Shown piece by piece: positions 1 to 5,112 of a stretch of 9,107 nt of DNA. The notes beneath the pieces were generated by a model. The model did no database searches. It was not told where the DNA came from and saw nothing but the letters and a program-made list of their open reading frames with translations. The number at the start of each line of letters is the position of its first letter. Positions within the stretch are counted from its first letter, which is position 1. The translations under genes and the position numbers were made by a program. Origin of the DNA: an uncultured bacterium (lineage in GTDB: Bacteria; Planctomycetota; UBA1135; GCA-002686595); the NCBI GenBank assembly GCA_913058555.1, contig CAJXRJ010000272.1, forward strand, positions 1 through 9,107, written 5' to 3'.

Positions 1-2
1 CG

Positions 3-422
3 CGGCCCGACGGTTTCGACCGGATCGGCGCCGGCGTGCTTGCGGGGGCTTTCTTGGGCGGCGCGGTCGGGCTCCTGGCGCATACTCTTGTGGGCACGGC
101 GCTCAAGCTCGACACTCAAGCGGCCTTCCAGTCGCTCATCGTCGGCTTCGCGGCCAAGGCCGCCGGCGCGATCTTGCCCTGGGCTGTCCTGAGCTTCCTG
201 CCCCAGGCTCAGCCACTGGCGCACCCCGTCGCTTACCTCATTGCCTACGCCTCGACGATCCTGATCGTCCTGGGCGGCGGCATTTTCGATCACCTCCGTC
301 TCTCGAACGAGATCGCAGCCCAGTCCTCGACTGTGGCGTCGTCCTCTGATTCTGGCGGGGAGTCTTCTTCCAACGACTCTATACCCTCTGGCTCCAGCCA
401 CTCGCTGGAGAGCGCGTCGTGA
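3..422 (+). CDS. atpI: AtpI-like ATP synthase accessory membrane protein (5' partial)
   Basis: Probable subunit I of the F-type ATP synthase, a small inner-membrane protein that in other bacteria assists c-ring assembly or ion supply and is not part of the catalytic complex. The call rests on position directly before atpB, small size and hydrophobicity; I see no decisive motif. A GTG at 36 would give 128 residues, but the frame is open back to the window edge (reading RPDGFDRIGAG), so the true start is probably upstream. Counting from that GTG, three membrane segments lie near residues 1-21, 30-55 and 63-83. AtpI proteins usually have four, so one may lie outside the window. The last 35 or so residues form a Ser-rich, low-complexity tail rich in Asp and Glu, which is unusual and probably disordered and cytoplasmic. 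The stop overlaps the atpB start as GTGA, suggesting translational coupling. It could instead be an unrelated small membrane protein. Confidence 0.55.
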   Translation, partial: RPDGFDRIGAGVLAGAFLGGAVGLLAHTLVGTALKLDTQAAFQSLIVGFAAKAAGAILPWAVLSFLPQAQPLAHPVAYLIAYASTILIVLGGGIFDHLRLSNEIAAQSSTVASSSDSGGESSSNDSIPSGSSHSLESAS

Positions 423-1465
423 GCATCTTCCGTCCGCTCCTCATGCTGGCCATCGTGGTCGGCGCCTGTTTCCTCTCGAACCGCCACTCGGTCCACCACA
501 CGGTGCCGATGGTGACGAACGAGGATGGGCAATCGGTGATGGCCGAAAAGTCGTCTGTCTTCACGATGCTGTACATGCACGTGATTCCGTCGGCCTTGGT
601 TCCCTATCACGCCGATCACGACCATAGCGATGGGGACGATGCCGATGGGGATGATGCCGCGGCGCACGCCCACGATGATGGCGAGCACGCGGATGGGCCG
701 ATCTTCCAGGTCGGGCTCCCCGGCTTCCTGGGGTTCTTCGACGGCAATCCGAAGAAAGAAGGCGCCCAGCTCGTTCTGTACAACCTTCAGATCTTCCAGC
801 TCGCCGCGATCCTGATGATGATCATCGCGATGAGCGGTGTGCCGGGATACCTGCGCACCGGCAAGGGCGGCTACGTCACGCGCCTCATGGGCGGATTCTG
901 CCAGTGGCTCCGCGACGATCTAGTGGAGCCGGCCATGGGCAAGGAGCTGTCTGCGAAGCTCTTGCCGCTCATGATGTACCTGTTCTTCTTCATCCTCTTC
1001 ATGAACGTGATGGGCCTGACGCCCATGTCCGTGACGCCGACGACGTGTATTTTCGTCACTGGCGCCCTGGCACTCATCACCTTCGTCATGATGATTGCCG
1101 GCGGCATGATCGCCCAGGGACCCGTCAACTTCCTCAAGCACCTCGTGCCGGAAGTCCCCGCGGCCCTCTGGCCTTTGATGTTCGTCATCGAGATCGCCGG
1201 TCTCGTCATCAAGCCCGTGGCACTGATGATTCGACTCTTTGCGACGATCACCGGCGGGCACCTCGTGGTGCTCTCCTTCCTGGCGCTGATCTTCTTCTTC
1301 TGGCACGGCTTCAGCCCGGCCGTAGGTAAGACTCTGAGTCCCCTCTGGGTCGGCTTCGCGGTCTTCATCATGATCATCGAAGCCTTCGTGGCGATGGTTC
1401 AGGCCTACATCTTCACCCTCCTCTCTTCGCTGTTCATCGGCGCTTCGGTTCACCCCGAGCACTGA
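419..1465 (+). CDS. atpB: F-type ATP synthase subunit a
   Basis: Fo stator subunit a, which forms the two proton half-channels beside the c-ring. The GTG start at 419 overlaps the preceding stop and gives 348 residues, about 80 more than E. coli subunit a. The C-terminal two thirds are canonical: membrane segments near 119-140, 182-201, 210-233, 249-269, 271-296 and 309-344. The segment KPVALMIRLFATITGGH contains the essential arginine (Arg272, equivalent to E. coli Arg210). His281 and Glu321 fall where E. coli has Glu219 and His245, the swapped arrangement known from mitochondrial subunit a; Gln328 matches Gln252. The N-terminal extra part starts with a hydrophobic stretch (7-20) ending in VVGAC, which fits a lipobox. 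It continues with a polar region and a His/Asp-rich insert at residues 64-92. Whether the N-terminus is cleaved is unknown. Confidence in the subunit a assignment is high; the role of the insert is unknown. Confidence 0.96.
   Translation: MSIFRPLLMLAIVVGACFLSNRHSVHHTVPMVTNEDGQSVMAEKSSVFTMLYMHVIPSALVPYHADHDHSDGDDADGDDAAAHAHDDGEHADGPIFQVGLPGFLGFFDGNPKKEGAQLVLYNLQIFQLAAILMMIIAMSGVPGYLRTGKGGYVTRLMGGFCQWLRDDLVEPAMGKELSAKLLPLMMYLFFFILFMNVMGLTPMSVTPTTCIFVTGALALITFVMMIAGGMIAQGPVNFLKHLVPEVPAALWPLMFVIEIAGLVIKPVALMIRLFATITGGHLVVLSFLALIFFFWHGFSPAVGKTLSPLWVGFAVFIMIIEAFVAMVQAYIFTLLSSLFIGASVHPEH
629..658 (+). repeat. 15-base tandem duplication inside atpB
   Basis: Two adjacent copies of GATGGGGACGATGCC, the second with a single C-to-T change, encode DGDDA twice (subunit a residues 71-80). 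The repeat lies inside the His/Asp-rich insert and is in frame, so the acidic loop probably grew by slippage or local duplication. Confidence 0.85.
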
Positions 1466-1649
1466 TCGGCAAAGGGATTGTTTCGCGGCGCTCTTTTTGG
1501 GCACTGCGCGACCGACCATCGGAGCGACCGCGCTCCACCTTCACTCCCCCTGATTGCACCGCGGCCCCGGACTTCTCCGGAGCCTCGACGCACCCCCGAA
1601 ACCGCCGGCCCCTACCCGGGCCCATCACGACACTCGTCAACCGAGAGCC
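1466..1649 (+). promoter_or_regulatory. Structured atpB-atpE gap and leader
   Basis: This 184-base gap carries no convincing gene. Four possible stem-loops follow the atpB stop. At 1484-1510, outer CGCG/CGCG and inner GCTC/GGGC stems surround a TTTTT loop. At 1521-1536, GGAGCG pairs with CGCTCC over loop ACCG. At 1567-1580, CCGGA pairs with TCCGG over CTTC. At 1607-1622, GGCCC pairs with GGGCC. None is followed by a clean T-run, so none looks like a standard intrinsic terminator. Subunit c is needed in many copies per enzyme, and E. coli has a translational enhancer in the same gap. A similar role here, or partial transcript processing, is inference. Confidence 0.5.
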
Positions 1650-1919
1650 ATGATCAACCCTTTCGTTCAAGAGAACTCCGTTGAGATCGCCAAGGCGACC
1701 ATGAGCGTTGCGAAGGCCGGAGCCGGTATCGGCGCGGGCCTCGCAGCCATCGGCGCCGGTATGGGCATCGGCCGCCTCGGCGCCGCTGCCGCAGAAGGCA
1801 TCGCCCGTCAGCCTGAGGCCGACGGCAAGATCCGCGGCATCGCGATCATCCTCGCGGCGTTCATCGAGGGTGTCTCGCTGTTCGCCGTCGTGGTCACGCT
1901 GCTGATCGCCACCGCCTGA
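1650..1919 (+). CDS. atpE: F-type ATP synthase subunit c
   Basis: Subunit c, a hairpin of two membrane helices that oligomerises into the rotating ring. I chose the ATG at 1650 (89 residues); the frame is open further upstream, but that part (with PPKPPAP) is Pro/Arg-rich and unlike subunit c. A short GAGAG lies two bases upstream, too close for an ideal ribosome binding site. Helix 1 carries closely spaced glycines (24, 26, 28, 30, then 35, 37, 39, 41), the usual tight packing motif. The polar loop is ARQPEADGK with the conserved Arg53-Gln54-Pro55. The ion-binding carboxylate in helix 2 is Glu73 (AAFIEGVSLFAV). The residue after it is Gly74 rather than Ser/Thr, and the helix 1 position of the sodium-type Gln is Ile40, so proton coupling is the better reading. 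About 20 residues precede helix 1, more than in E. coli. Wide gaps on both sides separate it from atpB and atpF. Confidence 0.96.
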   Translation: MINPFVQENSVEIAKATMSVAKAGAGIGAGLAAIGAGMGIGRLGAAAAEGIARQPEADGKIRGIAIILAAFIEGVSLFAVVVTLLIATA

Positions 1920-2005
1920 GCCCCGTTTTTCCGGAGGCGAGTGGGGGAGTCCAGCGACTAGCTGATCTCCTCTCCTTGCCTTCCGGGCAGCCGGCATGTT
2001 TCCCG

Positions 2006-2029
2006 GGGTCGCCGTTTCGGCGGCGACCC
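2006..2029 (+). other. UUCG-capped stem-loop after atpE
   Basis: GGGTCGCCG pairs perfectly with CGGCGACCC. A T-G wobble then closes a TTCG tetraloop (2016-2019), giving ten pairs in all. UUCG loops are known to make exceptionally stable RNA hairpins. No T-run follows (the next bases are ATGGAACG), so this looks more like a stabilising or processing hairpin than an intrinsic terminator. Confidence 0.65.
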
Positions 2030-2148
2030 ATGGAACGCGCCCCGGCGCAGGACTCCGCTCTGCGGGTCATTCTCCCTTGGGCATTCGCTCTGGGGGCTCT
2101 GACTCAAGGTCGTGGGCTACCCAGCCCTGGATTTCCCACGCGCCGCCA

Positions 2149-2180
2149 CCGAACACCCCCTCCGCGACTCCATCCCCCTC
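2149..2180 (+). repeat. Leader motif pair, copy 1 (atpF leader)
   Basis: CCGAACACCCC (2149-2159) and CATCCCCCTC (2171-2180) recur in the same order in the atpD leader at 6096-6120. The spacer is 11 bases here and 4 there. The shared blocks lie outside any gene, so protein conservation does not explain them; C-rich composition alone may. Confidence 0.5.
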
Positions 2181-2197
2181 GGACCGTTAGGCGGTCT
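2181..2197 (+). other. Short stem-loop before atpF
   Basis: GGACCG pairs with CGGTCT (the outermost pair is a G-T wobble) over a TTAGG loop, and is followed by TTCCGC. With the outer T it resembles a weak intrinsic terminator or attenuator, but the stem is short and the T-run is poor. It directly abuts the CATCCCCCTC motif. Confidence 0.4.
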
Positions 2198-2259
2198 TTC
2201 CGCGCAGGTCTCACCCGAGGCCCGCGCCCAGGAAGCCTCCTCCTCACGCACCGATCGCT

Positions 2260-2811
2260 ATGACGCACGCGCTCCTGAACAGCTTCTCGCTCCTCGTCTC
2301 CGAGGACGGCGGCTTCAACATTTTCGACCCAGCCGGGGCCGGCAACTTCATTTGGACGCTGCTCATTTTCGGGCTGTCCCTTCCGCTGATGTGGAAGATG
2401 GTTTTCGGGCCGATCGCTGCCGCGCTCGTCGAGCGTGACTCGAAGGCTGCTGAAGCCGTGCACGCCGCCCGTGCCGCGAGCGAAGAAGCCGAGCGCAGCC
2501 GCGCGGAAGTGGAAGTCGCCCTTGGCAACGCGAACGCGGAAGCCAAGAAAATCGTCTCCGCAGCGACCTCGCGCGCCGAGATTCGCGAGCGCGACATCGT
2601 CGACAACGCAAAGAAGGAGGCCGAAGCGATGATCATCAGCGCCCGGTCTGCCATCGAAGGCGAGCGCGACAAGGCTGTTGCCACCATCCGCGGTGAGGTC
2701 GTCGAACTCTCGATGAAGGCCGCGACCGAGGTCCTCGGTCGCAACGTCGGCAGCGAAGATGACCGTCGCCTCGTCAAGGACATCGTCTCCGCTTCCGGAG
2801 GCTCGCAGTGA
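2260..2811 (+). CDS. atpF: F-type ATP synthase subunit b
   Basis: Peripheral stalk subunit b, which links Fo to the top of F1 through delta and resists rotation of the head. The product has 183 residues. A single membrane helix lies at about 28-47 (ending FGLSLPLMWKM), preceded by a 27-residue N-terminal segment that is longer than in E. coli. A long, charged, Ala/Glu/Arg/Lys-rich helix from about 55 to 155 follows and is predicted to form the dimeric coiled coil. The C-terminal part with VELSMKAATEVLGRNV resembles the delta-binding end of b subunits. Only one b-type gene is present in this window, so a homodimer is likely unless a second copy lies elsewhere. The ATG at 2260 has no Shine-Dalgarno sequence. 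The stop overlaps the atpH GTG start by four bases (GTGA), fitting coupled synthesis of the two stalk subunits. Confidence 0.95.
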   Translation: MTHALLNSFSLLVSEDGGFNIFDPAGAGNFIWTLLIFGLSLPLMWKMVFGPIAAALVERDSKAAEAVHAARAASEEAERSRAEVEVALGNANAEAKKIVSAATSRAEIRERDIVDNAKKEAEAMIISARSAIEGERDKAVATIRGEVVELSMKAATEVLGRNVGSEDDRRLVKDIVSASGGSQ

Positions 2812-3377
2812 TTCTCGACCCCGTCACCACCCGCTGGGCGGAGGCGCTCTTCGAGATCGCGAAGAAGGCCGACGCTCTGGATCAAATCCAGGGCGACACC
2901 GCGCGCCTTTCGGCCGAGGTCTCCTCACCGAAGGTCACGGCGTTCCTATTTGGAAGCGGCGTCGGCCAAGAGGAACGCATGTCGAAGATGGAGCCCCTTC
3001 TGAAGGAACTTCACCCCAAGACCCAGAGCTTCGTCAAGCTGCTCTTTGATCGCCGCCGCCAAGAGGTCCTCATGGGCATTGGCGATGCGTTCAAGCGCAA
3101 GGTCTACGCCGAGACAGGACGGGTCGAAGGCACGGTGGAAACACCGCGCGAGCTCCCGGACGAAGACCTCCGCGCCCTCGAGGGTGCGATTGGGAAGCGT
3201 CTTGGCAAGACCGTCGTCTTGACCCAGGAAACGAAGCCCGAGCTGATCGCTGGCGTTCGCGTCGTCGTCGGCGCGCGCCTCTTCGACTCGACCGTCCAAG
3301 GCCGTCTCAAGACCATGCGCGCCAAGCTCATGGCGGCTCCGCTGCCAAGCTTGGCAGCGACGCCCGAGGCCAGCTGA
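2808..3377 (+). CDS. atpH: F-type ATP synthase subunit delta
   Basis: Delta (OSCP homologue), which sits on top of the alpha/beta hexamer and binds the C-terminal ends of subunit b. The product has 189 residues, close to family length. The N-terminal part begins VTTRWAEALFEIAKKADALD, the usual helical F1-binding domain. The C-terminal domain carries the family signature around residues 140-172: KTVVLTQETKPELIAGVRV followed by VGARLFDSTVQGRLKTM. The last dozen residues form an Ala/Pro/Ser tail (PLPSLAATPEAS), which is encoded by DNA containing a perfect palindrome. The GTG start at 2808 lies inside the atpF stop region, so the gene is probably translated by coupling from atpF. A strong stem-loop starts six bases after the stop. 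Confidence 0.95.
   Translation: MILDPVTTRWAEALFEIAKKADALDQIQGDTARLSAEVSSPKVTAFLFGSGVGQEERMSKMEPLLKELHPKTQSFVKLLFDRRRQEVLMGIGDAFKRKVYAETGRVEGTVETPRELPDEDLRALEGAIGKRLGKTVVLTQETKPELIAGVRVVVGARLFDSTVQGRLKTMRAKLMAAPLPSLAATPEAS
3340..3359. repeat. Perfect 20-base palindrome at the atpH 3' end
   Basis: CGCTGCCAAGCTTGGCAGCG is a complete two-fold inverted repeat with no mismatch. As RNA it can form an 8-pair stem with an AGCT loop; as DNA it could be a dimer binding site. It lies within the codons for the delta C-terminal tail, where the protein sequence is least constrained, 24 bases before another strong stem-loop. Confidence 0.75.
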
Positions 3378-3383
3378 CTGTTT

Positions 3384-3413
3384 CGGCGTGGCGACGCCCT
3401 GTCGCCAACGCCG
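3384..3413 (+). terminator. Terminator-like stem-loop between atpH and atpA
   Basis: CGGCGT-GGCGAC pairs with GTCGCC-A-ACGCCG: twelve pairs interrupted only by one bulged A, over loop GCCCT. It starts six bases after the atpH stop and is followed by TCCCTTTCTT, a broken T-run. It may act as a leaky terminator or as a 3' stabiliser of the stalk-gene message. Full termination is unlikely because atpA follows without a clear promoter. Confidence 0.5.
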
Positions 3414-3472
3414 TCCCTTTCTTACATCGCGCGCAGCGCCTTCTTTCGGCTCCACGCGCGCACCAGCGAATC

Positions 3473-5041
3473 ATGGATCTCCGCCCCGCAGAAGTGACCT
3501 CCATCCTCGAGAAGGAAATCGAGGGGTTCAGTCAGGACAGTGGCATGCAGAGCGTCGGCACCGTGCTGAGCGTCGGCGACGGTGTCGCCCGCGTGTACGG
3601 CCTCGACGACTGCGTCATGAACGAGCTTCTCGAGTTCGAAAGTGGCGTCCGCGGCGTCGCCCTGAACTTGGAAGAGGACAACGTCGGTTGCGTTCTCCTC
3701 GGCTCCGCCACGGAAGTCAAGGAAGGCCAGCAGGTGCGCGGCACCGGTCGAATCATCTCGGTTCCGACCGGCAAGCAGCTCCTAGGCCGCGTGGTCAACG
3801 CCCTCGGTGACCCCGTGGACGGCAAAGGCCCCCTAGGCACCTCCGAATCGGACCTTCGTCCCATCGAGCAGCCCGCCCCCTCGGTGGTGGAGCGCCAGCC
3901 CGTGGACGAGCCGCTGCAGACCGGTATCAAGGCCATCGACGCCATGATCCCGATCGGCCGTGGCCAGCGTGAGCTCATCATCGGCGACCGCCAGACCGGC
4001 AAGACCGCGCTCCTCATCGACACGATCCTGTCGCAGAAGACGACGGGTGGTGGTGACCCGGAGAACCCCGACCAGATGATCTGCATCTACGTCGCGGTGG
4101 GGCAGAAGCAATCCACGGTCGTCGACATCGTGCGCCGCCTCGAGCAAGAGGACGCGATGAAGTACACCATCGTGGTCAGCGCGCCGGCCATCGACGAGGC
4201 GTCGATGCAGTACCTCGCTTGCTACGGTGGCTGCACCATGGGCGAGCGCTTCCGCGACGAAGGCCGCCACGTCGTCATCTTCTATGATGACCTTTACAAG
4301 CAGGCGCTTGCGTACCGTCAGGTCATGCTGCTCCTGCGTCGTCCGCCTGGTCGCGAGGCCTTCCCCGGCGACGTGTTCAACCTGCACAGCCGCCTCCTCG
4401 AGCGCGCGGCCAAGCTCTCCGACGAAGCGCCCAAGATCAACCCCCGCTACATCGCGGGCGGCGGATCACTGACCGCGCTCCCCGTGGTGGAGACCCAGGA
4501 AGGCGACGTTTCGGCGTACATCCCGACCAACGTGATCTCGATCACCGACGGCCAGATCTTCCTCGAGGGCAACCTGTTCAACGCGGGTATCCGTCCGGCC
4601 GTGAACGCCGGTATCTCGGTGTCACGAGTGGGTGGTGCGGCCCAGATCCCGCCCATGAAGAAGACCGCTGGTTCGCTCCGCCTGGAGCTGGCCCAGTACC
4701 GCGAGCTGCAGGCCTTCGCCCAGTTCGGGTCCGACCTGGATGCCGCCACCCAGCGCAAGCTGACCCGCGGCGAGCGCCTGGTCGAGATTCTCAAGCAGGG
4801 GCAGTACAAGCCGGCTGAGGTCGCGAACCAGGTCATGATCATCTACGCGGGCACGTCGGGCGCACTCGACGACCTCCCCGTGGACAAGGTCGCCGAATTC
4901 GAGACGCAGTTCATCGCGTACATGCACGAGACCCATCCTGACGCCGCGCAGCAAATCCGCGACGCCAAGAAGGACGTCCCGGCCGACGTCAAGTCGCTCC
5001 TCGACGAAGCCGCCAAGACCGTTAAGGCTCAGATCGCCTGA
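3473..5041 (+). CDS. atpA: F-type ATP synthase subunit alpha
   Basis: Alpha subunit of the F1 head, which alternates with beta in the hexamer, binds nucleotide at non-catalytic sites and supplies the arginine finger to the catalytic sites. The product has 522 residues, a normal length. In order: an N-terminal delta-contacting helix and beta-barrel (to about 100), the nucleotide-binding domain, and a C-terminal helical domain (from about 390). Visible motifs are the P-loop GDRQTGKT (171-178), the Walker B strand HVVIFYDDL (266-274), the block RRPPGREAFPGDVFNLHSRL and the signature PAVNAGISVSRVGG (375-388), in which Arg385 matches the arginine finger. The Gln in the P-loop (GDRQTGKT) is typical of alpha rather than beta. 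The ATG at 3473 has no Shine-Dalgarno sequence; CGAATC directly precedes it, as also near the atpD start. A 95-base gap with a strong hairpin separates it from atpH. Confidence 0.98.
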   Translation: MDLRPAEVTSILEKEIEGFSQDSGMQSVGTVLSVGDGVARVYGLDDCVMNELLEFESGVRGVALNLEEDNVGCVLLGSATEVKEGQQVRGTGRIISVPTGKQLLGRVVNALGDPVDGKGPLGTSESDLRPIEQPAPSVVERQPVDEPLQTGIKAIDAMIPIGRGQRELIIGDRQTGKTALLIDTILSQKTTGGGDPENPDQMICIYVAVGQKQSTVVDIVRRLEQEDAMKYTIVVSAPAIDEASMQYLACYGGCTMGERFRDEGRHVVIFYDDLYKQALAYRQVMLLLRRPPGREAFPGDVFNLHSRLLERAAKLSDEAPKINPRYIAGGGSLTALPVVETQEGDVSAYIPTNVISITDGQIFLEGNLFNAGIRPAVNAGISVSRVGGAAQIPPMKKTAGSLRLELAQYRELQAFAQFGSDLDAATQRKLTRGERLVEILKQGQYKPAEVANQVMIIYAGTSGALDDLPVDKVAEFETQFIAYMHETHPDAAQQIRDAKKDVPADVKSLLDEAAKTVKAQIA

Positions 5042-5066
5042 CCCCTCCGATGTCCCTCACTCGGCT

Positions 5067-5098
5067 GCCCTGAAGGGCGGCCCTTGGGAACCTCAAGG
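5067..5098 (+). other. Overlapping short stem-loops before atpG
   Basis: The 71-base atpA-atpG gap can form GCCC-TGAA-GGGC (5067-5078), or alternatively AAGGG/CCCTT (5073-5085), and next to these CCTTG/CAAGG (5082-5098). The first two are mutually exclusive, as are the last two. An AAGGA (5095-5099) inside the last stem is the only Shine-Dalgarno-like sequence, 13 bases before the atpG ATG, which is longer than usual. The pairing would partly hide it. Confidence 0.4.
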
Positions 5099-5112
5099 AC
5101 TCCACTGAACCT

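Larger units (their letters stand above)
1920..2259 (+). promoter_or_regulatory. 340-base atpE-atpF gap without a gene
   Basis: This is the longest gap in the operon. Open frames crossing it translate to Pro/Arg/Ser-rich sequence typical of non-coding GC-rich DNA, and I support no gene here. It holds a strong UUCG-capped hairpin (2006-2029), a 5-pair hairpin GGGCT/AGCCC (2114-2127) and a third at 2181-2197. A C-rich leader then runs up to the atpF ATG without a Shine-Dalgarno sequence. I see no convincing -35/-10 promoter, though one cannot be excluded by eye in a lineage with unknown sigma preferences. The placement right after the gene for the most abundant subunit suggests transcript processing, stabilisation of the atpE message, or attenuation. 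Confidence 0.5.

Noticed and set aside
1554..1649. N-terminal extension of subunit c from an upstream start
   Set aside because: The extra residues are Pro/Arg/His-rich and unlike subunit c, and the ATG at 1650 gives a normal-length product.
1434..1997. Minus-strand open frame covering atpE and its leader
   Set aside because: It overlaps a clear subunit c gene; the product is low-complexity, Arg/Gly/Asp-rich and resembles no family I recognise.
1976..2263. Open frames in the atpE-atpF gap as a small gene
   Set aside because: The translation is Pro/Arg/Ser-rich with no hydrophobic core or motif, and it runs through the hairpins; it looks like non-coding GC-rich sequence.
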